From the NCBI GenBank assembly GCA_030248195.1, contig JASAND010013010.1, forward strand, positions 1 through 64,000: a stretch of 64,000 bases of DNA, read 5' to 3'. The stretch comes from Trissonchulus latispiculum (Eukaryota > Nematoda > Enoplea > Enoplida > Ironidae). The notes beneath the pieces were generated by a model. The model was not told the DNA's origin. It worked only from the letters and a program-made list of their open reading frames with translations, and did not search any database. Positions 32,670-43,559 of this stretch are shown one piece after another (position 1 is the first letter of the stretch; every line of letters begins with the position of its first letter). A program made the translations under genes and the position numbers.

Positions 32670-33040
32670 TTAAGGGGGGTCCATTTTTTTGCCATATTTT
32701 CAACTTTTTTCCGATTCCGCTGATTTTTACATATTTTATTTTCCAAACAATATATTTTAACCGGTTTTAAAATTAATGACGTAAGCCTTATGGTTGTCGA
32801 GTAATTTAAGCTCAACGATGAGGTTCCATGTGTTAAACATAGGCAGTGGAAAAAGTGCGCCAAAAATACTCCCGACAAACATTGAGAATCTGAACAAATT
32901 TTACATTAAAATAAAGCTGAATGTTAAACTGCGTATTTTGGAATTAGAATTTTAATTCAGGCCTTTAAAATTTTTTTAATTAATTTTTGAAGGATTAAAA
33001 TTTAAGATGATGCTAAAATCGTAAAATCTAAAATCATGGA
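32670..33040 (+). mobile_element. TTAA-GGGGGG element, family G, second copy
   Basis: It begins TTAAGGGGGGTCC and is collinear with 13703-14130 (CGCTGATTTTTACATATTTT, GAATTAGAATTTTAATTCAG). The right end is not defined. Confidence 0.6.
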
Positions 33041-33499
33041 CTGTTTCATCATGGCTTTTCGTCTTAAATCGAAATGTCACAATAGTTGAATGGTGCCACT
33101 GATAGCGACAAACATTCTTTATTATATTTCTATGTTAAAACACATATGTCCCCTTTTGAATAGAACTAGCAGAAAATAATTAAAACAACGGTTTAGGAAT
33201 CCTTAAGATTAGATAAATAACAATCAAAAACTGTGCTAGAAGCTAACCTGCTAGAGCCCCCAAAATTATGAACTGTTTTCGTCGCAGCTCCTTGTGGCTG
33301 AATATGCTCGCAATAATGTAGGAATTCGCCATGACGGCTAAACTACCAAAGGTTATCGGCTTTACATTGGTATCTAATTTTGACATGTAATTATAGATTT
33401 GTTAGTGCCAAGAGTACATATTATATACGTTTTGATAATGATGAGAGTTGACTCTATGCATACTCTATGCTATCAAAGCAAGCCGCTGAGCGCTATCGA

Positions 33500-33790
33500 C
33501 TGACGCCACATGTAGCGCTTCTACCAGGGCTGGCGGATCAGGATTAAACCAAGGACAAGCCCAAGACGGGAGGCGTCAGGCACCCTCGTACCCACGAAAC
33601 CAGGACCTAGAAGAGAGAAGGGAAGAGGGAGGTTCAGCTTTTCACTCACCATTGAAAGTAAAGAATTGGTCCCGCCGGGGATCGAACCACGGCCCTTCTG
33701 CCCTAGAGTCAGACATGCTAACCACTACACTACGGGACCATTAGCTGAACTCCCATTGCAGGCTTATCAATCTTTCCTATGCCTGCTTCC
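33500..33790 (-). mobile_element. tRNA-derived SINE-like element
   Basis: It comprises the tRNA-like head at 33667-33739 plus non-tRNA sequence shared with 12590-12915 (AAAGAATTG before the head in plus orientation and GCAGGCTTATCA after it). Confidence 0.5.
33667..33739 (-). tRNA. tRNA-like sequence, anticodon CTA, probably a SINE head or pseudogene
   Basis: In reverse it is exactly 73 nt: acceptor strands GGTCCCG and CGGGACC pair perfectly. The D-arm is GTGT/GCAT, the anticodon arm is TCTGA-CTCTAGG-GCAGA with T33 and anticodon CTA, the T-loop is TTCGATC, and the discriminator is A. Defects are an A31:G39 mismatch and two mismatches in the T-stem (CGTGG/CCCGG). CTA would read UAG. Because a degenerate relative with shared flank lies in the lectin intron, a tRNA-derived repeat is more likely than a working suppressor tRNA. 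Confidence 0.45.
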
Positions 33791-33927
33791 CTTACACTCC
33801 CACAAATTTGCCCCCTCACTTCAAACAAATTATCCTTCTACGCTTACTTATTGCCTGGACTGAAACTGTCAGTCAGGACTCCACCAAGCGTAGAAAACGT
33901 TTCCCTGAATGCTAATATGTTGGTGCA

Positions 33928-34078
33928 ACCACGAGTACATAATGATAAGAGTATGACACCAAGCCTTGTGTCTGTAATCGGAGCAAAAACTATGCTCTGT
34001 TTGCTAACAGTTGACCCTCCACAAATTGGGCCCATCACTTCAAGCAAATTTAAACGCTATGTTTGTGTTCTAAAGTGA
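33928..34078. mobile_element. CAAGAGTAC-family element, left half, split by a family C fragment
   Basis: CACGAGTACATAATGATAAG and the inner blocks to GCTATGTTTGTGTTC form the left half. The right half resumes at 34658 (AACACAAATATAGCGC) and ends near ATTATGTACTTTTC at about 34805. The intervening 34079-34657 is foreign sequence ending in a family C TTAA end. Confidence 0.65.
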
Positions 34079-34139
34079 TGTGGATCGGATCGGCGGACCG
34101 GATCGGATCGGATCGCCAGCCATTTTCCGGATCGGATCT
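34079..34139. repeat. GATCGGATCGG short tandem repeat
   Basis: Several imperfect copies of GGATC(GG) within 60 bp, with a GC-rich spacer. Confidence 0.7.
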
Positions 34140-34657
34140 ATTAACTCAACTATTTTGTTATGAAAATCGACTTCTCCAAAACTACTTAATGTATTCGCGT
34201 AATTTTTGGCTGGATGAAACATCGCACTATATATTGCGAAGGGACATTTTTCATGGTTTGAGCTAAAACGTCTCCAGTTGCGAGAAGTCTGAATCTACAA
34301 ACTTGCGAAATTTCCTGTCATAGCACATTTGCTGGATTTTCTGGGGTATTGAAACCTGTTGAGCCAAATCCAAGAAATGTTCCCCGATCGATATGTCCTC
34401 CATATCATGGCACGTGCAGAAATTTCGGCTGATTCTACAGTTTTGAGAAATCGATGTTCAAAAAGTTTTGGACTGTACTCAGCCAGTCTGATGTCAGGAT
34501 GTCAGAAAATTTTTGCTTTTTTTGCTAATTTTGCTAGCTTCGTAAGCTCATGTATAACGATATATAAAGCTCTTTCCAAGTCCCAAAATTGTGAAAGTTA
34601 TAGCGTTTCAAAAAATCACCACATAACCACTGCACAAAAAGGATACCACCACCTTAA
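34140..34657 (+). mobile_element. family C TTAA element, right half
   Basis: It matches the right ~500 bp of the 1877-2894 element, ending AAAGGATACCACCACCTTAA with TTAA at 34654-34657. It interrupts a CAAGAGTAC-family element. Confidence 0.7.
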
Positions 34658-34812
34658 AACACAAATATAGCGCTTAAATTTCTTTGAAGTGATGGGGCCA
34701 ATTTGTGGAGGGGGGGGTCAGAAGCGAACAGTAGCGAACAGACCATATTTTTTGCTCTGATAACAGAGACTAGGGTTAGTGCCATACTCTTATCATTATG
34801 TACTTTTCTTGA

Positions 34813-35257
34813 TAGTGAAATGAAGTCTTAGAACTTGATGGAGCAAAACAAACTCCACAACGGGTGCAACGAGATGTTTCGAAGCTGCGCACGGCTGAAA
34901 TGTCGACTTTTTGAAACGGATTTGCAGAGATGGTGTTAAAGGCTAGAAAACTGTTTCGGAAAGTTTCATCAAATTTTTTTGGGTCGCATACTAAATACAC
35001 GCACCCAAAAAGGAATCACCATTTTAACTATGTATAAAATTTTGGATTTGGTCTAATTCTAAACTCCTATAAATCGAATTGCCGCTTCAAACCAAATGGA
35101 TTTCTCAACTGTATAAGTATACATATGTATTATTATTATTATATTATTATTATTATTACTAAAATTATTTCAACTGTTACAGGAATCGAATTCGAATTAA
35201 AATTAACTGTTACGACAGTTTTGGCAAACTTTTTCGTAACTAATTGTAAAACTAAGT
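34813..35257. other. unassigned; family B-like fragment and (TTA)n
   Basis: Around 34890-35025 a family B end is visible (GGAAAGTTTCATCAAATTTT, AAAAAGGAATCACCATTTTAA). A short (TTA)n run lies at 35128-35160. Confidence 0.45.
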
Positions 35258-36106
35258 ATGTCTGCATCCACTACTACATGGACACTGGAGCTTTTGGGAA
35301 CCCCACTGTTGCCATATCGAACTGAATGTTTCGACAAATATCCAAGGCATTGTCCTAATCCTGGAGCTGATATTAGAACACTATATTCTGTGCTTAGCTT
35401 TGCTGGCTTCAACATACAGTGGATCAAACTAAACTCCAGCGAAGAAGTGGAACGGCAGTTGAGCCTCGGACGAGGTAGTGGTAGGGCTCGGTTTTATACC
35501 TTTGAGGGACTCGTGGATTCACTTCCTGAATTTCGATTGGCCGGACAAATCTCTGAAACTGTGGCGTTTGTTTATCCTCGGAGAGAGACATCAATAATTA
35601 ATGAACGACTTCTTGGAAAATATTGAACTGGAAGTTGATAAGCGTTATCCTTATCTTCACTTTGGCGGAACCACTATTAGTCAGTTTTGAAAAGCTGCTT
35701 CCCTTGTCAGTAGTGAGCGCTTCCTGTGATCTTTTCAAAGCAGTGGTGCTCACTCTGTTTTGCAATATGCTGTGCGTACGTTTACATCATCTTGAAACAC
35801 ACCAACGTAAACCTTTTGAAACCCTTGAAGACTTGGCAAAATGCTTGATTTCCAAAAAATGTCATTTAATTACCTATGAGTTTGCTGCGTCACAACAAAA
35901 GGTTGGCTACGTTTTCCCTAAAGATCATAAACTTCCTCCAGAAAACAGATCTCAGATGTATAGTCTTTTTGTCGAGGCTGAAGCACAAAATCCTCCCACC
36001 TCCTGGATTATGGCAGATACTGGATACATTTGGTATAATGCTTGCAGGATTTGGAGTTGCAACAATTGGCCTTTTCACCGAAATGATATTATGCAAACTG
36101 AAATAA
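35258..36106 (+). pseudogene. ionotropic-receptor-like protein, frameshifted
   Basis: Three frames together give one recognisable protein. Frame 1 (35258-35626) has the ligand-binding start, TPLLPYRTECFDKYP, CPNPGADIRTLY, GSGRARFYTFEGLVDSL. Frame 2 (about 35623-35990) has hydrophobic segments and KPFETLEDLAKCLISKKCHL, the second-lobe motif of nematode ionotropic-receptor-like proteins. Frame 3 (about 35985-36106) has a C-terminal membrane segment, TFGIMLAGFGVATIGLF, followed by a short basic tail and stop. No GT-AG pair joins them convincingly, so at least two frameshifts are likely. A fragmentary relative is at 5626-5937. Confidence 0.6.
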
Positions 36107-36145
36107 ATATATCCCATAACAACTATTCTATTTGGATACCGACAA

Positions 36146-36482
36146 AAGTACATAATGTAAGAGTGTGTCACTAGGCACACTGTGTTATCAGAGCAAAAGC
36201 TATGCTCTGCTCGCTAACGGCCCACCCTCCCCGCAAATCAGACCCTAGTGACCCCCCCCCCGCAAATCAGTACCTAGTCGAAACGGGGGTACGCTCACTC
36301 GCTCTATGTTTATGTGCTTAAGCTCGAAACCACAAGCAGTGCGTGCTCGAATTTTGTGCCTGCTGCGAGCTTTAGAACAATACAAACATAGCGCACAAAA
36401 TTCTTTGAAGTGAACGGTCTAACTTGCGGGGGGAGGGCCGTTAGCGAGCAGAGCATAGTTTTTGCTCTGATAACAGAGAATG
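36146..36482. mobile_element. CAAGAGTAC-family element, longer member, right end decayed
   Basis: It starts AGTACATAATGTAAGAGTG, contains the inverted blocks TGTTATCAGAGCAAAAGC and TTTTTGCTCTGATAACAGAG, and a central GTTTATGTGC / GTTCTAAAGC-like palindrome. It follows the ionotropic-receptor pseudogene directly. Confidence 0.65.
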
Positions 36483-36679
36483 GTCAACTGAACATGCTTG
36501 AAAGTTGGCAAAGCTGCTGTGGAAATGGTAAGATATCACGTTTCTTCAAAAGCTGCAGAAGACAATTCATTAATGTTAATGCATGTATGACAAATGAGAG
36601 GAGAGTTCATACGAGTAAAGTAAGGAAAATCTTCAGAGGGTGACGGGAGAAAGAAGGAGAAATGAACTAACCCTGTTGC

Positions 36680-39600
36680 TGTAAAAGTAGAGAAAATAGC
36701 GTGGTGCTGGCCTTTAAGCACAATTTAAACTTGTTGCATACATAAGGTTAGCCATTGATGTGTATCTCATGCACTAATGTGTTTGTACACAGATATCACC
36801 TGCCACGTCAAATTGTGCATGACACAGCGCTAATATCTTCCAAGCTGGTTTTTTCATAGGCCCAATTTTGCGTGGGCCGGCTGGCGCCGGCCGGCCCAGC
36901 TCGCGACGCTGGCCGGCCGGCCGGCCGGTGGCCGCCGGCCCGTGCGCCCGTTTCAGCGGACGCACCGGCCGGCCGGCCGATGTGCCGGCCTTCACCTGCC
37001 GGCCGGCCGCCCGGTGCGACTTTTCACTGGCTATCCAAAATACAAGTAAAAATATAAGATATTGAGAGCTTTGAAGGCACGTTTAAGGCAACACCTGTAT
37101 TTCACCTGTATTTGAAAGGCCGGCCTGTGCCCGGCCGGCCGGCCGGCCTGTTCTCGGACGGCGGCCGCCGGCCGGCCCACCCTGGACCTGAGCCAGCCGG
37201 TCACGGTCTAGACAACGCCGGTGCACAACACTATTCCAGCTTATTTATTTGCAATCTAATATCCCATAGTAATTCGACGAAGAAGTTTATGTTGAGAAAG
37301 TTATAACTTTTCCAAAAACAAAATTGTCAAAGAATGAGTTTCTTGCGACATGGATTTGAAATGGTTTTTGCTGTTGATACAGGAAACTAGTTGCAATCAA
37401 AGTTGCAAAATCCAGTTGCAACAAAACCTTCAGATGTCCAAGGTCCAATGGATCTCGGGTGCAGTTTGTACTAGGCTACGTGCTAACATAGAAATTACAA
37501 GCAATACTTTGTGCCAAAGATTTAGTTCCCGTCGGATGAATATTTGAAAAAATTATAAACCTGCTGCGCAGTTAATTTTTTCATAAGTGAGGTGGCAATT
37601 GCTTAGGTTCTGCAAAACGTCGTTCTTTACCTTAGCCTGCTGGCGGAAAAAATTTACTTTTATTCCACATTGTAGCCATAATTTCGGTCATTATTAGTGA
37701 ACTTCCTATTAATAGGAACATAAGCGTAGGTTTGCTTGCTTGCGTTTGCGTAGACTTGTCAGTTGAAAGCCATAAGTTAACATATTAGTCATTCAAACAG
37801 AGTAAGATTTCCGGTTTCGAATTCTTTTGTCAGACACCACACACAAATTGCACACATGCTTAATTACACGGATTAGAATCAGAAGTCTGGCAAAGTAAAA
37901 ATCCACACAGAAATCATGTAATCCCTATCTTAAACCATTACATACATGCGTTTATGGAAAAATGCATGTTTAACGAACAAACTGTGTGCTGAAGCTCGAC
38001 CTGAGCAAGCTTAAATGACCTGCTGCGCTTAAATGACAGCATGAAAAATCTGTAACAAGCAGTAATAAAAGGTAGTGAACTTAATTTAATTGTAGCTGTC
38101 TAATTGAACAGAGTAGCAAAAGTTGCAACAAGCAGGCCCCAAAAGGGGCAGTATTCCTTAGTAGACCAGTTATTATTCAACTACAGTTGAATAATATGTT
38201 AGTAAAAACTGAGGTCGTGCTTCAATTTTTATGTCCGTTGGGGGTCTTCAAATGACAGCAGAAACGCCAATTGGTGGAAAAGGTCCCCATTTGAAGACGT
38301 CGCCAGGTCTTCGGTTTTTTAGTGTTTTGCGTTTGATCCTTGTTGCTTCTTCTAAGTTTTATGCTTTATCACCAAAATCCAGTGCGATATAGTAGTGTAA
38401 GCCCGCTAGAGAATGCAAGCAGGCTACACATACTATCTAACTATCTAATCCTAGTGCACCTTGATGTAGCTCCCAAGCTACACTGGTGCTCAGAAATACG
38501 CAACCATTTTGATTGCAGACAGCCGAAGACTGCGTAGAGTCTGTCCATTCGGCTGGTTAAATAGCAGCTGCCAAAACTAATTTGCATATTCTCTATCAAA
38601 AAACTCAGCCCTAAGCTAGCCCCATGTTGAAGATAGGGCTTCTGAATGGAGAAATGACTCATACTGCAATGGACATACTAATTTTCTTTTTATACATTCC
38701 TGCTCCAGCAGGAATAAAAACCAATGTGTTGCCCAGGTGTGGCTTACACTAGATATTTATTTTTAAACCGACACTTATAACAGCTATTGCAAAGGTGCGA
38801 GCATTAAAGATAAAGGAGAAATGTTGCAGGATGCAGAGAAACTTGTACATGTTAGATGGAGTATCCATTCAAGTAGTCGCTACAACAAGCAGGAATCCCT
38901 CCAAAACGTTCATCGAAAGACTTGCGCATTCTACAAAACAACATATATGTAGCTAAAGCCATAAGCGATCGTCTCGCGGAATGCATATCTGGAATCCAAT
39001 GTTTTTATTTGGAATCCTTCAAGGTTTTAAAATTTTAAACTTTTAAACGACAGCTGAAGGGGACATGAGACAGGAGCACAGTTTCTCAGGGTCTCCCGTA
39101 CAAAAACTGATTCAAATGCAAATGAACCAACCGACGGAGATGGTAAGATCTGGCTCGAGCTGGAAGTTTGATTACAACTACATATGATGAAAGTACTTAG
39201 TGTACAATGAAGGAAGAGCAAATACTAATACTACAATTTAATGAAAGTAGTCATATATACAATGTATGGTGTAGATTTACTGAGTCTGCAAGAATATTTA
39301 AATAAATTTACCTTGGCAGACAAGTATTGTGAAAGTTCTTTTGAACATAATTAGGGAGCGTTTGTGTTACTTATTTAGAAGAAATTTAATAGTTTCTGTG
39401 TTAGCGCTTTGACATTAGATTTTCTAACAAGAAAGAAGACGGGCTAATAAGAACCCTGCACTAAGTCTCTCAAGTTAAGTTACATAAAAAATACCCCGGG
39501 AACCTTTTTTAGTTGCCCCCATTGCTGCTTTCTAGCTAAAGTGGAAGCTTGCCAAAGGTGGGAAATGTAGGCAAAAGCCAGGTCACGCATACATTATAGC

Positions 39601-40990
39601 TAATTTTTCCAATTACGAAGAGCGATTTCATACCAACTGAAAAGCGTCCACAAGTATTTAATAGAGGTATCAATTGTCAATGTATAATCAATGTCTCCGG
39701 AAAAAAATTTCTTCAGGCTGCGAAAAATTTGAAAAATTGTACTTTTTGTATTTTGTAAATTTTTCCGAAATCCAAAATTAGTTTCGCTGTACCCCTCCAG
39801 GACCCGAACCTATGTCAATGTATGAAAACTACTCAGTTGGCTAAATGTGCTTCTGTTGCGAACTTCAGCATGCAAGCGTAGCGGGAAAATTTGTTTGAAG
39901 TGATGGGTCCAATTTGTGGAGGTCCGCCGTTAGCTAACAGACGCCGGTTCGCCGTTTTGCTCTGATAACATGGAGTAACATTAGTGTCATCTATCAGCAA
40001 GCTTATAAATTATGCGCTCTTGGTATGAACTGAAGAATTGTGTACACCCTCAGTTGCCATCTCATCCACCAGTGAACTGATCACGCGATTGACTAACTGT
40101 AGTAAGAACAGCTAGAAAAGACTCTACAAAATCACATGTTTTGCCTCATACTTTGTTCGTTAAGAACCCTGCACTAAGTCTCTCTCTGTCTATGGTTTAG
40201 CCACTTAACAGATGTGTTTTACGCAAAAATTCCCCCGGACCCTTGTTAGTTACCCCGATTGCTGGTTTCTAGCTAAAGTGGTAGCTTGCCAAAGTTGTGA
40301 AAAGTAGGCAGAAATCAGGTTGCGCATACATTTTAGATAATTTCTCCAACTACGAACAGCGATTTCATATCAACTAAAAAGCACCCCCAGGTATTTAATA
40401 AAGCTATAAAATAATATAGTCAATGTCTCCGGAAAACAATTTCTTCAGGCTGCAAAAAAATCAAAAAATTGTACTTTTTGTATTTTGTTAATTTTTTCGA
40501 AATCCAAAATTAGTTTCGCTGCCCAGGACTCCAATCCCCCCCAGGACGGGATCGTATGTCGATGTATGACAACTACTCAGTTGGTTCAATGTGCTTCTGT
40601 TGCGCACTTCAGCTGTAAGCGTAACTTGTTTGAAGTGATGGATCCAATTTGTGGGGGTCCACCGTTAGCGAACAGACATGCTGTTTGCTCTGATAACATG
40701 GAGTAACATTAGTGTCATCTATCAGCACTTTGCTCTGATAACATGGAGTAACATTAGTGTCATCTGTCAGCACGCTTATAAATTATACACTCTTGGTATG
40801 AACTGAAGAATTGTGTACACCCTCAGTTGTCATCTCATCCACCACTGTACTGATCACGCGATTGACTATAACTGTAGTAAGAACAACAGGCTAGATAAGA
40901 CTCTACAAAATCACATGTTTTACCTCAGACTTGGTTCTTCATAGCAAGAGTACATAAAGGTAAGAGTATCACACTAAGCCTAGTCTCAGT
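36680..40990 (+). repeat. large dispersed repeat block, copy 2
   Basis: Collinear with 26140-30760. It carries the GC-rich insertion at 36847-37237 and extra sequence near 38140-38720, and lacks the 1.34-kb foldback at the equivalent site near 37530. Internal 0.7-kb parts (39480-40035 and 40210-40810) are themselves duplicated. No gene is recognised. Confidence 0.7.
36847..37237. mobile_element. CCGGCC-rich insertion, 391 bp, 4-bp AGCT duplication
   Basis: The direct repeats AGCT at 36843-36846 and 37238-37241 flank it, and the matching site in copy 1 (near 26309) has a single AAGCTT with no insert. The outer thirds are nearly pure CCGGCC runs of extreme GC content. The central ~90 bp are AT-rich (AAAATACAAGTAAAAATATA). 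Open frames through it are Gly/Ala/Arg/Pro artefacts. Confidence 0.7.
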
Positions 40991-41057
40991 TATTAGAGCA
41001 AATTTAACGATTTTTTGCAGCTTTTCACGTAAAAAGTAAAAATTTGAAAAATCTAAA

Positions 41058-41417
41058 ATATTGCCCCCCATTTTGGGTGAGCCCCCCACCCATAAAAAAT
41101 TGCCCAGGGATAAGCCAGATCAGTATCGCTTCACTGAGGTTACCACACCGGTACATTTTGATAGGAGCAAATCTTCAGCCATCTGTACTGGCTGCAAAGG
41201 CATTTCCAGCTTGCTGGCACAAAAGTATGAAGGTGACGACTTTCCGTTTTTAGCTTTTCACATTCAATGTAGATATCCTCAAGTCCTCAACCAAGTCGGA
41301 GATATTGACCTCGGTTGCCTCTATGGAGAGGCCTCGCGACAGCTACCCAGCAAGCGGGCGGGAAATGATTTTACCTACCTGTTATATTTTAACAAAACTA
41401 AAAAGACTGCTTTATAG
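41058..41417 (+). CDS. unrecognised ORF, possible 3' exon
   Basis: A frame of about 118 codons ends at TAG 41415. It reads plausibly as protein: DRSKSSAICTGCKGI, then DDFPFLAFHIQCRYPQVLNQ and DIDLGCLYGEAS, with three spaced Cys. No domain is recognised. Lack of a natural ATG context and a possible acceptor TTTTTTGCAG near 41021 suggest an exon. It abuts the inverted LRAT-locus copy at 41590. Confidence 0.35.
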   Translation: MLPPILGEPPTHKKLPRDKPDQYRFTEVTTPVHFDRSKSSAICTGCKGISSLLAQKYEGDDFPFLAFHIQCRYPQVLNQVGDIDLGCLYGEASRQLPSKRAGNDFTYLLYFNKTKKTAL

Positions 41418-41589
41418 TATTGCTTATTTGCTTGGCCTTCATAGTTGTGCATAACATGCAGCCAAACTGCTAGCTCCAAATGTTAAATAACATTAAACTT
41501 GCTACTACAACTTCGATACTTTTTACGATTTTGTTTTAGATGTCTTCAATTTGGGACGGTGCAACAATGTTTCTCATTGTCATCATCCA

Positions 41590-42558
41590 AACCAAAAGAT
41601 GAAGAATAAAAATAAGACGACGAGGCAGCAGAAGATATAAAAATTCATGTGTTTGCATGGCATTTCTGTTTCTATTGTGCATGCTTTAGGTAGGGTTAAG
41701 TTATTGTACATAGGTAGGGTAGGGTATATTTTTGCTTTAGCTTTACAGCACTCAGACACGTACTAGGTAAAATCACATAAAACGAAAAGAAATACGTCAG
41801 GTTGTGAATGTCTGCCGTGATTTTGTTTCACCATCCGTCCATATTACCCAAACCAAGATTAGGTCAGCTAATTAATTAATTAATAGGCATGCATTTAATA
41901 TAAAGATATTACTACTATTTTTCTTAAACTGTTTAATGTTAATGAAGTATTCTTGGGCCCCCTACTAGTGTTGTTTCAGTAACCGATTTTAGTTTCAGTT
42001 TCAGTCGGCGGTCCAAGACGGTTTCAGTTTCAGTTTCAGGTCTCCTCCCAAAATAGTTTCAGTTTCAGATTCAGTTTCAGTCGGGACCGGAAAATAGTTT
42101 CAGTTTTAGTTTCAGTCAGAGTTTCAGTTTCAGTTCACTGGAGAAACTGCAAATTCTAGCCTTGAGACTAGCCTATAATGCATAAATTTATGATTATTTA
42201 TACTTCCACAGCAGAGTATAAACGAAAAAACTGCCTTAAACCTTCAAATCTTCATGTTTTGAGAAAAGACTGAAACTAGTTTCAGTCCGAGTTTCAGGTC
42301 TTCACCCAATCTAGTTTCAGTTGCAGTTTCAGTTTCAGTCGGCCGCCCAAAATAGTTTCAGTTTCATGTCTCCCAAAATAGTTTCACTTTAAGTTTCAGT
42401 TTCAGTGCCTGAAACATCACTACCCCCTACTCTACTTGCCCTGACTTCCTACACTGAGCAACATCAAACACAATTCATTGTATAAATATTTAATATGTAA
42501 ATAGTTGACAAACAAACAGAAAAACAAAATACAATGTTTTCACCAGAACGTTTACTTC
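41590..42558 (-). repeat. 3' flank of the reverse LRAT locus
   Basis: The complement of 21036-21660, interrupted by the hAT-like insertion at 41966-42422. Blocks such as GTAGGGTATATTTTTGCTTT are shared. Confidence 0.75.
41966..42422. mobile_element. hAT-like MITE built of AGTTTC repeats, 457 bp, 8-bp TSD
   Basis: The ends TAGTGTTGTTTCAG and CTGAAACATCACTA are inverted. CCCCCTAC is duplicated exactly at 41958-41965 and 42423-42430, and the paralogous locus has a single copy at 21171-21178. TAGNG ends and 8-bp duplications are known hAT hallmarks. The interior is almost entirely AGTTTC hexamers with variants (GTCGG, GTCTCC). No transposase. Confidence 0.85.
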
Positions 42559-43334
42559 TCTAATCCACCAAGGACAGATCCACCACAATGATCTTGTTTA
42601 ACAGCAATCCCTTAGTGATGGGATTGCCATAACGCCGATACTGGACGCTCAGTGCATTTGCCGCGGTGGAAAAAGATGCGGCTTGTCTGCTGCGAAAGCC
42701 AGCCAAGATGCGAAATGTTCACAGTTGAATTCCATTAAGTCATAGTCACTCTCCTTTCCCACAGTTTGCGCCAGCAAACACAGGATTTCTCCTGGGCTGC
42801 GCCTTCGACCAGCTTCTGCCCTGCTTCTGTCGTCGATGAAGAAGCGGTCCTTCCCAACCACATCCTCCAAAGGGCGGAGCTCTATCCGGTAGTTGGAGGA
42901 TAACTCCGCCAACAATAATGTGCCCTCGAACGAACGGACGATGACCCCGTAGAGATAGTATAGGGGAAGCCCAATCCATGAGGATACCCTCTCAATGGCA
43001 ATGATGACTCCAGTATTGGTCGTGTTGAGGGGTCCCGGGTCGAGGGACCCTGGTGTACCATGTGGACACCAGGGTCAGAAGGTTGACCAGGTTGCCGGTG
43101 TCTGGCTCCGTCAAATCAAATCTTTGACGGAGCTTCCACTTGCGCTTATCCCCTTATTCTTACTTTGCACATTCGCGGTTGAGTTGCCTGCTTCGGGCGC
43201 AGGCCAGGAGGGCGTGCCCGATACACAAGCTGCTGAAAGATACTGCAGTTGGCGTCAATCTCGGCGTTTACAACAGTTTCCACTGCTGTGAAGCACAGGA
43301 CAACGCTGAAAACCTTCTTCAATAGGTTAGCCAT
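42559..43334 (-). pseudogene. LRAT-domain protein, reverse copy, H-box His lost
   Basis: The ATG at 43334 opens the same signal peptide (MANLLKKVFSVVLCFTAVET). The donor GTAAGA (43163) begins a 58-nt version of the probable intron, one base shorter than the others. A 5-nt loss near the CCTCAACACGACC segment shifts the frame before the H-box. There the catalytic-type His is Leu (PLYYLYGVIVRS). The NC-box is canonical, FNCEHFASWL, but the C-terminus diverges and stops at 42649. The copy is probably non-functional, although the Cys half remains open for 88 codons. Confidence 0.7.
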
Positions 43335-43559
43335 ACCAACCTTAAAATCAAACTTATGCTCACAAAATATCTTGCAATAATGAAATGTCTTGATTCAAAA
43401 GCCTCTTTTATAGTGTAGAAATTCTAACTTAGAATTATCTGTTATAAATGACTTTTGAATTATCTGTTATAAATGAAATGGAAAAATATAAAATGACTTT
43501 TCATTATTTTTTGTTACTTGTTTTTCGTAATGCAAATTGAAATCGATCATGTATTTCTA

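Noticed and set aside
33667..33739. A functional amber-suppressor tRNA
   Set aside because: Stem mismatches and a related SINE-like copy elsewhere make a pseudogene more likely; kept only as a finding to test.
36868..37065. Gly/Ala/Arg/Pro-rich ORFs in the GC-rich block
   Set aside because: They arise from CCGGCC repetition in all frames and lack any other coding sign.
41966..42422. AGTTTC repeats as an internal telomere
   Set aside because: The hexamer is not the nematode telomere repeat TTAGGC, and the block has transposon-like ends and a target duplication.
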